A stretch of 64,000 nt of DNA from Parelaphostrongylus tenuis (GCA_019055375.1 JAHQIW010007160.1:248001-312000); one strand, 5' to 3'. Positions 13,331 through 25,699 are shown, counted from the first letter of the stretch. Notes: a model not told the origin generated them from the sequence alone. Translations and numbers: made by a program.

Positions 13331-14178
13331 CTTCCTTACGGACTCGTCAGTCGGGCAGAACCCATCGTCTTTCGATCTTAGAAATCTTTAAATGTAAAAC
13401 AAAATCTTATTTCGATTGTTACATCGCAAAAAGCAGGCCATTTGAGAACAAAATGTACCATTCAAATTTGCTCAATCTTAGTTATTGGATAATTACTAAT
13501 AATCAAGTGGAATAGATCTTTTCTAGTAAGTAGCCAAGGGTTCACGTACGCAATCTTCAAAATGCGGTTCCATGCCATAGAAATTGTTCCCAAATATGAG
13601 GATTTTTAAGAGAGTTGAGCGTTTTTTTTTATAAATACGTATACGAAAGTTTTTTAATATTAACTTGAGTTGTTTTAGCAAAAAAGTCTACAAGAATCGC
13701 AATATAACCATCTAATTCCAAAAAATCAGCTATGAATTAGAGAACTTAAACTGTGATTGCAAAGCGTCATCTTTTATATAATATTGGAACGTAATGTAGA
13801 ATTATTTTCAAACAAAAAACTTAGTGTTAGAATCAAGATTTTTCAAGCTATCTATTAACTGCAAAAATATAAAGAAGATGGGAGGAAATGTTTAGTAACA
13901 GCCTCTTAGCCATGATACAACCCTTATAGAATACAATCCTTTTCATAAGTTTATGGCCTTTTGCTTTGAAAAAGGAAAGATTTTGGGCAGCATTAGCGTT
14001 AACTTTACTAAAATCATTCACACGAAAGTCTCAACAACAAAATTTTGTCTTTTTTCTGTGATTATGTTCTTTTGAGAACTTAATTAACTTGAATTTGTAT
14101 TGGAACACGCACCACTCTTTGTAACCGTCCGAACGGAGCGTCCGGTTGAGGGTCATAATGACCCTCACCTTCAGCAAA

Positions 14179-14220
14179 GATATATATATATATATACATG
14201 CATATATATATATATATATC
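14179..14220. repeat. (AT)n palindrome
   Basis: Two (TA)n runs flank 'acatgcat', forming a near-perfect palindrome just before SINE-like copy 2. Confidence 0.8.
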
Positions 14221-14227
14221 GCCGCCA

Positions 14228-14530
14228 GAGCTCAAGCGGCGCAGTGGCTAGAGGTGCTCTGCGTCGCGCACAAGGTTGATGGTTCAACCTCGCGTTCATA
14301 GCTCACCAAGCTATCCATCCCTTTGGAGTCGGTAGATTGGTACCAGACTGCTCTCAGGCTTGTCTAGGAGGATGACCAGCACTAAGTCGATACAGCCGGA
14401 GGCCACAGCGAATTAATGCAAAGGCCAGCAGATATGCAATCATTCACCTCAAACCAAGTTGAAAATTGAAGATGAATGCATGGCACATCCAGCCTTCAGG
14501 GATTGATCAATACCAAGAGCTTTACTTTGT
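14228..14530 (+). repeat. tRNA-derived SINE-like repeat, copy 2
   Basis: Best-preserved copy. It has the A-box-like GCGGCGCAGTGGCTAGAG and B-box-like GATGGTTCAACCTCG, then the shared tail blocks (caccaagctatccatcc, attggtaccagactg, cagccggaggccac). Internal RNA polymerase III promoter boxes with an unrelated tail are the signature of a SINE. It directly follows an AT-rich palindrome at 14179-14220. Confidence 0.75.
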
Positions 14531-15039
14531 TATTTTTTATAAATCACCGTAGACAACGAGCTCTGGTTCGGCATCGACTTCGGTTGTTACTGAAGTCAAC
14601 GAACTCCTCTTTAGTCTTGATGATCTTTATGAAATGCCCAGTGCTTCATCTGTACACTGTAATTCGACATCCAGAATCACTCTTCTGCTTCGATGAGGTT
14701 GCAGATTGATCTTCAGGAGAACCTTTCGAATTAATGAGAATCCACGATTAATTAAGATTTCTACATAGTCAGAATCGCCACTGCTTTAATGTTGCTCGCT
14801 GTTTTACTACAGTGGATAATGAAGTCGTTCGTTTGAGACCAAAAAGGCATCCGTGTTGACGACAATTCCTATCATACTCGAGCTTCATCTCTTTGAGAAG
14901 GATCAGTGAACCAAAGACGTTGCTCTATATACACAACAAAGTGACAAAAAAGTATTCAACTTCTCATAAATAGGAAAAGAGTCATTCCTGGAGAATTCAG
15001 TGTGGGATGCGAACAAATAGAACTAAGTGGTTCTCCATT

Positions 15040-15490
15040 TATGGAGACTAGCTCGTGCACGTCTTCGTTCTACCTTTGAAGAACATGAAGACAGACATGA
15101 ACGAGGAATTAGATAAACGAAGAAAAGCAGCATGGGCAACATCTGGGCCTCTCAAAGAAGCCACCAACCAAAATACGGAGCGTTATACCCGGTGCTCATG
15201 TTTTAGCTTCAGCAGACCTTTCACTGCTCTGTTGTGCAGCAGAGCCGTGGACTGTTAGCTGTTACTCGACAACCACATTAAAAAATATGCGCACTAACCA
15301 CAGGGCATTTGATCGAAGTCCTCTGATATTTGAGCGTCATTCATAACGTCTAGCCGGTTTACGCATCTTAAATGTCCGAAAGACTATTAGCTAGTCACAT
15401 AATATGAAAAACAAATGACTGATGTGCGAAAAGAACAATATAGTTGACTCGATGAGAGGTCAAGGGTTCTCTAGACAGTTGCTCAAACGA
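15040..15490 (+). mobile_element. RTE-type LINE fragment
   Basis: Encodes MKTDMNEELDKRRKAAWATS.GPLKEATNQ, matching the 'D..eEl.rRrrAAWaafgplkeatdq' stretch after the RT domain of nematode RTE elements. Downstream frames are broken by stops. Confidence 0.65.
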
Positions 15491-16139
15491 ATGGCGAAGT
15501 TGTTCTGTGACTAAGGCTAACTGTGTGTTATTGGCAATACGATGTTTTCAGTAACATTAATTGAGCTTCATGAACTTAACAATTTTTAAAAGAGACGACA
15601 GTCATAGATGACAACTGGACGAGGAATGAGTGGAAGTATGCTGTTCTCCGAACTTTGGGTTGCTCAAGTATATATAAGTATACAAGCACATTTGGAAAGA
15701 GAAAAGTTTATATTTCATTGCTAAAGTTTCTTTTATATAACTGTAAAGCTCTTCAGGGATTCATCGGCGTATATAAAGTAGCAGTTGAAAGCATTATGCA
15801 CAAGCACTTCCGACAAAGTTGTATTCAAGGTGATTTTGCTCAAGTTAGCTGACTTTTGATGGATATAATATTAATAGCTACAAACATTAGAGTACTGTAA
15901 AGGACAATAAATATTAGCTCATTCGATAGTTAATGTCTAACTTGCAGTTTATTTTTCTTGTATATCTTTTGGTGATTAATTTTCTCCAGTTCTGTATCAC
16001 CACAAATAAGTCGTGCATTCGAAAAATTTCGATTGCTTGGATTCCGTATGTTAACAGAATATCTTTTAGAACATTTTCCTCCACGAAAAAAACTCTCATG
16101 CACTCAGCGCAAATGACACAGGTCAAAAAATGATGTGTG

Positions 16140-17050
16140 CGACCAAGAAATCGTTAACAAACGCATAGTGAAAGCTTGGTTCGAAACGTTCCTCGTTGCG
16201 GAAGCGATCACGTGTTAGAGAAAAGTTAAGTTTTCTGCTATTGATAGCGATAAAGTGAAGATTCTGCTTCAAACAAACTAGGAGAAATCGATGGAAACAT
16301 ATTAGCTGTCATAGAGCATCTGACGAAAGTTGAAAAGTCAAGGAAGCTCGACGTATGGATGACCTAGAGTTCAATAACATTCAAAAATATCGTCGTTCTG
16401 AAGTGACTGAACTTACTAAGAAAAACCAAAACAACTCATTTCTGAAATGCAATTTTGGTACGGCGAGAAATTGACCTTTGGAGGCTAACGGTGCCGGTCA
16501 GGTGGTTGTACTTCAGTGAAGCTGCAAAATATTCCTCAAAGGTAAAATTACACTGAGAGGGAGTTATGTTAAATATTTAGTGATTTGCTATCTGGGAGTG
16601 TCTGCCGTAGCTTTTTGCATGCTAGTGAGCGATCCCAGCAAAGCGGTATATCCTGCGCTTCGACGGAATGCACCAGAAGCTTTGACTGCTCTTCTAAGCA
16701 TTGGTTAGGACAGAGGTATCAATCCTGCTCTACGAAAATGTTCAACCACTCCTTACATTACCGGTGCCATAAAAATTGATCGGCGTATGCTACAAAGCCC
16801 TGTTTCATCATCCATCATTCTTTTCGGACCTTTCACCTACTGAATACCACTTTTCAAGCATGTAGAGAACTTCCTGAGCGTGAAGCTCCATAAGCCAAGC
16901 AAAGACCAAAGTTACCTTCAACATAACAACTCCTCTATAAATTCAAAACTTTACCTAATCAGTGTAATCAAATCTGCCAGTTATTGGAAACAATGTCTAG
17001 ATTCTTTGAATTCTATTAAATAAGTGAGATCTTCCCCGAAGTCAAGGTAT
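16140..17050 (+). mobile_element. Decayed mariner-like transposon
   Basis: Plus-strand pieces follow mariner transposase order: VEKSRKLDVWMT with NNIQKYRRSEVTEL, ('lgk..klg.WvPheLt..q...R'), NQNNSFLK (before the first catalytic Asp), then CRSFLHASERSQ and FKHVENFLSVKLHKPSK near the C-terminus. The catalytic aspartates are not preserved in one frame. Confidence 0.65.
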
Positions 17051-17924
17051 AACACTCAAAATTATAGTAGCAATATGTTATTATCGATCCGGAAAACCTA
17101 GCAGAAGTAGATTCAAAGTGGTCTAAGCATCCCAATTATTCTGGAAGCTTACAGTGGCCTTCAATGCGTATGGTAACTCTTTGAATGGGAAGAAAGTGCG
17201 TTCGCCACTTTCAGGCCATCACTTCAATGCAATTTAGTGGCTCAGCTTACATATTTCAATAGTCTTTCTACGTTAAGATTAACGTGTGCCAGCACGTATT
17301 GGACTTTATTTACTGACATAAACACAATACGCATCTGCGCTTATTCGGCAGTAAGAAACAGATTTATTTATACTTGCACATCCGCGATATAATTCTGATT
17401 TTCCACAGACCATAAATCTTTTTTTCCTCATTTCATGTCATTGAGGCTCATTTCTCGAGCAACGAAACCATTGAGCAAGCGATATCTCTGTGACCACACA
17501 AGTAGGCGAAATGGCATGATTACGAGTGAATTTTGAAGTATCAAAACTTATCTTAGAAAACTCATTCTAATCAGTTTTTTACATGACCCTTCATCATATT
17601 TATTCTGCGGATTACAGTACTGTTTGCAATCGATTCGCTTCGTTGCACTTATGTTCACTACGTCATCCACACTATTAACGATTTTTAATGTTGTTTTTAC
17701 TCATTAAAGTGTCTTATGTATATAAAAGATGCAAGCCTCCAGTTTCCGCATAATGGTCGATAAAATATCGGCACCGTTGTGAAAGTCTTGCCAATATTAG
17801 GTCGTTTCATGAATTTTGGCATCACAGCAATAAACATCAAATACATTGATCAGAAGTAATTAGGATTGCATGATTTTGGTACCTCTAAACTGCGCATTTT
17901 CTTCTAAAATTTTCGGTGTGGAAA

Positions 17925-18250
17925 TTACCTAAACTTGCTTTGAGATGGAGCCGTCGTGGGAACAAATTCGCTTGCTACTCATGTACGAATGGCGCGTAGG
18001 GGAAAATAATACTGAAATGGCGCGCAAGATTAAACAGCTTCTAGTGGACGGCCCGAGCGTGACTGGTTTTCCGATTGTTCTCTTTAGCTTTAAACTTTGC
18101 GAAGAACTTCGTAGCCGTCCTTCCTGTGACCGTATCATCTCCTTGAGCTCCATCAATCTTACGCGCCGCTTCACTAGCATTTTCCTCTAGGCGCTATTCG
18201 TGCATGAGTAGCAAGCGAATTTATTCTCACGATAGCTCCATCTTAGGGCA
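17925..18250. mobile_element. Snap-back element derived from mariner 5' ends, copy 2
   Basis: 'gatggagccgtcgtgggaacaaattcgcttgctactcatgtacgaat' at the left pairs with the complement of 'attcgtgcatgagtagcaagcgaatttattctcacgatagctccatc' at the right, and pairing continues inward ('ggcgcgcaagatt'). Each arm encodes the mariner helix-turn-helix start (MEPSWEQIRLLLMYEWRVG). The element is thus two 5' ends joined head to head. Confidence 0.75.
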
Positions 18251-19490
18251 AGTATAGGCAAGCTGTGCACCAAAATGTTTGTAATGAAATGTGCAACTGA
18301 ACCATTTTGAAACCATGCAAATTTTATCATTTCCGCCAATTGAATTTGGTGTTTTACTGCTCTAGTGAGAAACCTCGTGCATCGATTTAATAGTTGATTC
18401 TAGTAATGAAAACAAGTAACTTTTTGTTTTGGAGGACAAGAAGGTGGGAAAATCTTAATTGAACCCCATAGAAAACGATTTCGCTAGGGAAAATTTGCAT
18501 AGTGACTTACTCTATTTCTCACTCTTTCTCTGTTGAAGAAATTGATGCCTGGAGCAGATTCAGTAATAATGAGAGAAGGTGTTTGCTTTTAAGAGATCTA
18601 TGTGCTGCATTATTGCTGAAAGGGATTACTTTGATTGTTTTCACATGATTCAAACTTACAGATTGTTCCGATCTCAGCACTTCGTTCCCCATTCGCTTTC
18701 TCGGCTCCGTCGTTTCTTTGGAGAGAATTTTGAACCGTTGCTTTTCAATTTAGTCTCTTTTATTTTCCAATTATCCATATATTTAGAAATGTGGCAATCA
18801 GTAGTCGGATAATCCATTGAGAAAACGCTTCATCAAACAAAATTTTCCCTAATTCGTGGAAATTTTCAGATAGTTCGTCTTAACTTCAATCATTATGTCT
18901 TTTTTTTCCTCTTTCTTCGATTTCCAAAAATACGCCGCACTTTCAAAATTAGTTATGTAGAACTCAAATCGATCTCATTATTAAAGAGGCAAATATTATT
19001 CAACTTTGCAAGCACATGATGTAAATTTAGCAACGTCACGTTCTAAGGTTTTTTCACAGATTTTGTTCGAAGTTTCATTTGTCCGCCTTTTCTCCGATCT
19101 ATTAGAGTTCCAAATTTTCATATGATGGGCGGGATTTCTGTTCTTTTACCCCCTCATCGAATTTCAATACAAACTCGTCCATCATTACGAATAATTTTGT
19201 TCTTGACCAACCGCTATGCTCTACAAATTCAAAAAACTATGCTTTCAATTGACCGTGTTGTTCTAAGTGTTGTGAAAATGAGTGTTTCTTTTATTGCTTT
19301 GTCTTCACTACATGGCGAATGACTGTGTAAGAGGTGCTAATTTGTATATAGTTTCGTCTATGAATATCAAAGTTTTGCAGTAAAAAACCTTTAGAAAATT
19401 TTTAGTTGTGCAAAGTTATTTTTTTCTGATGACACAATACCATGCACATCGGAGTGTGGAAATCTCAGCTGTTTTTTCATTCGTATCGTT
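18251..19490. other. No confirmed gene
   Basis: AT-rich. An open stretch 19059-19322 after a good acceptor (TTTTTTCACAG) includes KTMLSIDRVVLSV, which may be part of a receptor with the exon at 19971. Confidence 0.35.
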
Positions 19491-19497
19491 TACTTAC

Positions 19498-19773
19498 ATC
19501 CACTGTTAACAAAGGTCTTTGAAGAATATTTGTGTGGCATCGGCTTTTCCTTGAGTACTTCTTCGCTTTCATCATGACATTACCGTGCTGAAACGTTCTC
19601 ATTTCCGCGTGGACTAGCGGAGGTGAGCTTGTCTCAGTCATGTTTGGGAAAATTTCCTTACTCTGAAAGTCGAGAGATTTTATGAGTCTGGAGCGTTGTC
19701 GAACCACTATCGTAAAAGGATGGACTGTTCGCATCAGAAACACGAGCACTATCCCTACATTACCCGCGTCCAT
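19498..19773 (-). CDS. Possible first exon of a secreted protein
   Basis: A 92-codon open segment starts with ATG at 19773 and ends at a strong donor (GTAAGT at 19497). The N-terminus MDAGNVGIVLVFLMRTVHPF is hydrophobic like a signal peptide. It is followed by a polar region with an N-glycosylation site (NMTE) and a basic stretch (KAKKYSRKSRCHTNILQR). I could not place a second exon with matching phase 0 on the minus strand between 19490 and 18250. I do not recognise the family. Confidence 0.35.
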
Positions 19774-19970
19774 TATGTAATTATTGTGCTTATGTGTTTA
19801 TGTCGGTGACTTTCTATCGAAATCGAGAATCCTATGACTTTTTGAAGCAGTTCCTTGTCACATCCACGAACAATCGGTAGATGCTGGCCAAGTTGAGTAT
19901 TCTTACAATAATTTAACAGTGCTATTAGAACTTTCCCGTTTTGTGGACTGAAGGAATTTTTTTCGCACAG

Positions 19971-20057
19971 TTGCGGGCTTTGTTTGGCTGGGTTGTACCA
20001 ACAATCATACCTCTATTTCTGATCGCCATGCTCACTATAGTTCATTATTTTACAAAA
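19971..20057 (+). CDS. Possible membrane-helix exon (GPCR-like)
   Basis: An 87-nt segment sits between a good acceptor (TTTTTTTCGCACAG) and a donor (GTAAGG), phase 0 at both ends. It encodes LRALFGWVVPTIIPLFLIAM, then a hydrophobic run into a basic end (HYFTK). This resembles one transmembrane helix with a central Pro, as in TM5 of nematode chemoreceptors. An upstream open stretch 19059-19322 contains KTMLSIDRVVLSV, reminiscent of a TM3-DRY region, but I could not join the two. It may be chance. Confidence 0.25.
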
Positions 20058-21465
20058 GTAAGGAGAAATAAATGTCATAACAAAATTAGCGGCAGGATTT
20101 TTCTGAAAAAATGGAAGCTTAAAGGGGGCAAGTATGAAAATCCGGTCTATTCCTACCAATTACTTTCAGGAGTAGATTAAATTACACAGGTTTTAAAGCT
20201 TGATAGAATGTAGTCGGCTTTCTTGAGTAATTTTGTTTTCCGTGACAGCAGGAACTGCTGTAGGTATTTCCAAAAACCTTCAATAATAGACAACAATTAC
20301 ATGAGCCAGAAGAAGAATTCTGTTAATCAATCAATTTACGAACTTCATGAAGGTCATTTTACTATCCATGTCATCAGTAACAGTCAATTATTTTTGAAAG
20401 TCAAGCAACCTTTCTTGAGTCTTCAATCAATGGCCTTCTACTTCTTTTCCCACTTCCCATTGTTATAGTTTGAAAAATAAAATAACTTATTCATTAGTCC
20501 GATAGTGAGAAGTTGAAAAAGCACATTTGAAGGAATATCAATGAAGAGGACTGTGAAAATAGATGAAAAACGCCTTATCAGAGGTTTTCAATGAGCGAGA
20601 GCTTTCTCGATTTGTTGAGAGTTACAATCAATCTCAAGTGATTTTCGATGGAGTTTCGTTTCATATCCATTCTGCTTTTTCAGCTATGACATCTTGGCTT
20701 TCATAACTGCAATATTACAGATTTTCCCACTATATGTGGATATGAATAGGAAATTAGACTAATTTATCAAACGTTTCGAATCTGAAATTCTAGTACCATT
20801 GCTTCAAATGACAACTTTTTCCGGAAATTCATCATGTAAAAATCAACATAATCAAAAATAAAAAAAAAATTCACTGCCAAATCATGACATATATGATTTG
20901 GATTCGTCAGTTTTCTTTTATTCTGACTTATTGTTTTTCTACAATTTTTATATATATTATAATAGATCGTGTAAAAACTTCATAATCATATTACAATCTC
21001 ATACCAATATACCTAACTGATATTGTCTCTCGTATAAGTTAATTTTTTCAACCATTATCTGTACTCACTTAGTTTTTTCCTGAGAGTAGAAAAATTGAAT
21101 GAGTCTTAATTTCAGTTATTTGTCAGAGTGTTCATAGAATTGTTCAACAAATACTAATTTTGGTTATTCCTAATGCGTTCTCGTATTCGGGCCGTCAAGC
21201 CTTTTAATGAATATGTGGGATGATTTGAACGAGCGGAGTCATATTCGGAATGTCATAGCGTCCCCACCCTTTTGCCAGCTTCATAACCTAAATTAACCTT
21301 TTCCTACTCTTCACGCATAAATGAAATCAAAGTAACTGTGTACAGTCATTCAATTGTCGAGATTATTCGGGAATTCTATGTGAATTTGATCTCACTTAGA
21401 TTGTTATTTGTTATTAGCATACAATACCTCTTATGTACGAGTACAGTAGAGATATGATTATGTTA
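20058..21465. other. Upstream region of the pdf-2-like gene; no gene recognised
   Basis: Very AT-rich, with a segment at 20684-20760 that reads as hydrophobic residues after a TTTTTCAG acceptor (YDILAFITAILQIFPLYV); its partner exons are unknown. Promoter elements of the pdf-2-like gene would lie here, but none is identifiable by eye. Confidence 0.35.
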
Positions 21466-21477
21466 TCCTTTTTATAG
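21466..21477 (+). promoter_or_regulatory. Probable spliced-leader acceptor of the pdf-2-like gene
   Basis: The sequence ATCCTTTTTATAG ends immediately before the first ATG of the pdf-2-like precursor. A pyrimidine run ending in AG with almost no 5' UTR is typical of nematode trans-splice sites. That it is used is inferred. Confidence 0.5.
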
Positions 21478-22209
21478 ATGATGATAGTTCGAGTTGTGAC
21501 TTCTGTTATAGTGATGTTCTTTCTTATGACAACATCATTTGCTGATATTGGGAAGAATATGGTAAGAATAACTTTGTCTATTCGGATATGATGTTGTTGC
21601 ACGAAATATTTGTACGAAGGAGACCATTCAGGATATGATACCGCTTAGATACACATTCGATCCGGACACGTACGCTTATACTCCGCAGCGATTCAGTCAA
21701 ACACAACTAGTAAGTTTCCAAAGTGTCTTACGAAACGGACAAAGAGTTAACAATATCTTTTTTGCAATGTACAATCATGACAAAGGAAAAAGATAGTGCA
21801 ATCTAAAGTAAAACACGGTGGTATTAATGGCGGTTTTTCAATTTTAACACTCTCGAAGCAAAACTGAAAGAGAAATTAGTTCTTCCATGAATTTTGGAAG
21901 CCATTTCTCGGCCAGGTGCAAGAAAATATAAATGAATAATAATTCATTTCATTCATTTTTCACCCTTAACAGCGATAGTTTATTAAAGCATATGAGAATC
22001 AAAATGATTCCCGTAACAGGAATTAACCTACTGAGATCACACTGGAGAAAAGCTAACTATACAAAGATAGTCTTTCCCTCGTTTTTTCCTGTGACTAAAA
22101 AAATTTACACACTTCGTTTCCGGTTTCGAAGCGCAACAACGCTGAGATGATAAATCACATTCTGAAGCACTACGGAACACTGAATCAACTTGGTGATGTG
22201 GGAAAGTAG
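21478..22209 (+). CDS. pdf-2: PDF-2-like neuropeptide precursor (pigment-dispersing-factor family)
   Basis: Three exons, all phase 0: 21478-21561, 21632-21709 and 22132-22209 (stop TAG). Exon 1 encodes MMIVRVVTSVIVMFFLM..FA, a signal peptide with a likely cleavage after ..TTSFA. Exon 2 is a short spacer (DMIPLRYTFDPDTYAY). Exon 3 encodes RNNAEMINHILK..YGTLNQLGDVGK and then stops. The mature peptide begins NNAEMINHILK and ends LGDV, with Gly as amide donor followed by Lys, closely matching PDF-2-type peptides known from C. elegans, ligands of the secretin-family receptor PDFR-1. The 80-residue precursor has the expected size. The ATG directly follows a pyrimidine-rich TTTTTATAG, a good trans-splice acceptor. 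Only one Arg precedes the peptide with the acceptor used (TTTCGAAG); a Lys codon sits just before it in the genome. Role in the animal is inferred from the family. Confidence 0.9.
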
Positions 22210-22318
22210 ATTATGTTGAGTAACTGAATAAATCTATCTGTGAATATCCTCATCAACACGTTCCATCTTCTCGTTTTTTTTTTTGTTTATTCTTTTTACT
22301 GTCATCTTTCTTTAACCC

Positions 22319-22324
22319 AATAAA
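22319..22324 (+). terminator. Poly(A) signal candidate for the pdf-2-like gene
   Basis: AATAAA about 110 bp after the stop codon of the pdf-2-like gene. A second AATAAA lies nearer, around 22227. Either could serve; cleavage was not determined. Confidence 0.45.
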
Positions 22325-22837
22325 TAGACAACATGACGCTTAACTGAGATCGATATTATTATATCGTATTTTGTTTGTAAATACTTAGTACAAGTCTTAA
22401 CGATTGTTCACATAATAACGAGTGTCATTAGCAAATGCTGTACAATCACTTCAGGTTATCATTCGAAATAAAAACGGCGTTAACAAATGTAGTGTAAAGG
22501 ATAAAGCTCTAGGCAATGGTTTATCCCTAATGGATTAACAACATTCGTGGTCTTATAGTTGACTGAATACATAACTGGCCTATAGAATATTTTTATTGGC
22601 CTCCCGACGTTTCATTTCGGTGTATCTTCATCCTCTGAATCAGCATAGTACCAATTTCCGAGTCCAGAGGCATGGAGGGCTTGGATAGAAGGCAACATGA
22701 CCATTAGAATAGTATCTCTAACCACGGTGGTGGCACTCGTTCGCAACTGATACAAAAACCAGGATCTACTCATCATATAAAGTCCAGCCTTATAAAGTAA
22801 GTTACCAAGTACTTACTACCAATAATGCAGAGAATCG

Positions 22838-22905
22838 GTGGTGCAAAAGTTAGCATACGCTCCCGGAAAGAGTGAGATCTGGGTCGAAACCCGGCTGACG
22901 CAAAT
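22838..22905 (+). repeat. tRNA-like element
   Basis: GGTGGTGCAAAAGTTAGCATACG, then CCCGGAAAGAGTGAGATC and TGGGTCGAAACCC, the same order as in the right arm of the palindrome at 55335-55615. It has A-box and B-box character but no clean cloverleaf. Confidence 0.5.
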
Positions 22906-24555
22906 GTTTTTGCACAGCACTCTACATTGTTGAGTATATTACAAAACCATACCACCGCAAGAAGCGATCAAATGAATGATTTGCAATTGATTACTCACTG
23001 CCAAGTTATTCGCTAGTGACTATTGTACTTATTACTTATGAAAATACTCAGTTTCATGTATGGATTTCCTTCACGTCTCGTGCTGGTCCTATCACTTCTT
23101 TCTTTTTTTTTTTCTTCCAACAATGATCCATAGAAGTCATCGGATCATCCAGTTCATAGAAGGATTCTCGGATGATCTGTGACTTTCTTCTTCGAGTACA
23201 TCGAATGCTGATCATGGTCGATTTCTCTGACAATGAAAGGTAGTTGTGGTATGGCGTTTTCAATTATCGATCATGTTTTAAATCCATGATAGTTCATACA
23301 TCGAAAAATGTCATTATAAAGGAGAAACGTAGTTATAAAAGTGCTTTTGGATTAGCAAACTAAGAAAAGGAAGAAAAAAAGAAAAGACTTACAGTGTTGA
23401 CCAATTCCCGAGAGATATGTCACCATTTATTTCACCAAGCGTCGTTAGGAGTAAATACATGACTGGGCTCTAAAACCTCTTGGGCTGCCAATATATCAAG
23501 TCGTTGTTACTTTAGACCTAGTCAGATTTGATGCTAGATTGACAGACCAGAAAAGAAGGAAGGTCTAATAAGTTGGAGAACCAAGATCGAAGCACCGATT
23601 ATGGTATATTCCAGGGCACCTCCAACAACTGCAGCACACGCACTTCCAACTCTACACAGCAATTATTATGACGTAGCCTTTCAATCGACTGTTTTTGAAC
23701 CTCGTTATGAACATTCATATCAATCCTGAAAAGGCTCAAAACATTGTTTCAGACTATGTTGAATGTTTATAGCGTGGTTTGAAAACACTTGATTGAAAGG
23801 CAATTTCTATATGCTTGAAAGGAGCTGTAAGACATTAACTGAAAATGGTGAAAGCCACAATCTCCCGTTGTCTTGAATGAACATGCTACTCTGTCACTAC
23901 TACCATTCAAAGTGACTAGGACGTGTGACTCTAATGAGACAGCCTAGATTGGCGAAGCGTACGTAAGCCAGTGATATATCAACCTTGGAGTGGCTCAATA
24001 CATTTTCTGAGACTATAGTATGACGTATTTGACCAAAACTTCTGTAGTACAGTGATTATCAATTATAGCATACATGTGCTTAGTACTTTGATCTCGCGCC
24101 TTCAGTAAATCATTTTCAAGGCGGCATAGTGGTGTCACACTATTCTGAAAAAACAATTTTTGCTGGAAATTGCTGATCTGATACATTCACAGCATATAAG
24201 ATCGTCGTGTAGACAAAGTATGCATTCAATCAACTTTACGATGCTTAGTGAAGTCGTATGCGTAATCCGTGATTGAAGGATTAAGCAACACAGAACGTTA
24301 GCACCTTATCTTTTGTTCTTTAATCTTGAATATGTTTGGTAAGTGTTTTGTGATCGACTAGCAGATAACGGCAAAGTGACTGCTGGTGCTAATCGTGAGA
24401 TTATTGGTAAGCATGATTTTCTAATATTTTCACCGATAATCGAGGTGGTTCTTTCAAATCTGTGCTCTTACGTCACGTTATGAATGCAGTAGTGCGCGGT
24501 ATCCATGCATAACCCTATGACCTCATTGTTCATATGCATGAATATCCAATAACCT

Positions 24556-24746
24556 AATGCGTATTCAAGAATGTTAACTGGTATGAAAAATATTCGACAT
24601 TAGACGGGAGTTGATCTCATGTTTCACCCGCATCCAGAGCATGTGCTACCACTTGATCACCGATGTTCCAGGCATAGGTAAGACACAAGCTCAACTCCTG
24701 TCTGGTCGAATGTTCTGTATACCGCTCAACATTCTTAGCAATACTG
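24556..24746. repeat. Fold-back repeat with a tRNA-like core
   Basis: 'caagaatgttaactggtatgaaaaatattcgacattagacgggagttgatctcatgtttcacc' is inverted, with differences, at 24672-24746 ('acacaagctcaactcctgtctggtcgaatgttctgtataccgctcaacattctta'). The minus strand of the centre reads GTGATCAAGTGGTAGCA, an A-box-like tRNA start. Confidence 0.65.
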
Positions 24747-25699
24747 GCTAGTATTGTCAATTGCCTAATCACGGCCGCTTCTATGTAATTTTTCCTTGCT
24801 CCCGAATTCTACGAAGCGCAGCTTGGATCTAACAGCGTGATTACCTCACTTCAGCCTTGTCATGAGGTATGAAGCCTACAATTGACAGCCGGCAATTGCA
24901 GTACTGACGAAATGAGAAAGTCTTAGTAAGGCTATATGGAAGCTCGTGGAAGAGCCTTTCTACCCAACTAGGTCTCGTTAAATATATATTTGTTTAAATA
25001 TGAAACGTCAAATCATAATTTAAACACCCCGTTCTTTTCCGCTATCCATACCCTGTTTCGACCCCTCGGAAGCACAGTTTTTAGTATTATTCAATAGTCA
25101 AGTAATCATTCGATAGCATAAATCAAAGAGATTTTAATAGTTATTTTATTCTTAAAAGGATTTCATTGCTTCGCTGAAAGAGCAAAAATGAAATTTTGTT
25201 TCTCACTCAAACATTCCACGCTGAACAAAGCTATTTCTTTGGACTTCTATCAATAAATCAATAGATCAAATCTCAGGAATTCCGATAATGTCTTTGACTC
25301 TTGAAACAGGCTTCTTGTTGCACTGCATTGGTCAAAAGAAGATTGGGCTTCGCAGTCACCGCGCAGGATTGTTTTATTCGAAGAGGCTAAGCTTGCGACA
25401 TCGTCAAAAAGTCTGTGGATCGAACTCTTGCTTTATACGATGATCTTTCTTGCACAGACGTTGATCTTTTGTAGCAACATGTCTGCGTCTTTTCCAGTAA
25501 CTGACAATGCGTGAAGGCTCATAATTGAGAGAACTAGACGAAAACTAGCACGAAACAATTGAAAGCCAAGGCGTGATGGCTTGGCGCCAGTATGTTGAAA
25601 TCTTATCCTCATGCCTTCGAAGCGTGGTGGCTTGGAGCGGACGTCGCGCTGAGCAAAACATAACATTCATTCGAAAACTACGTCGTATTAAGTAGTCCT

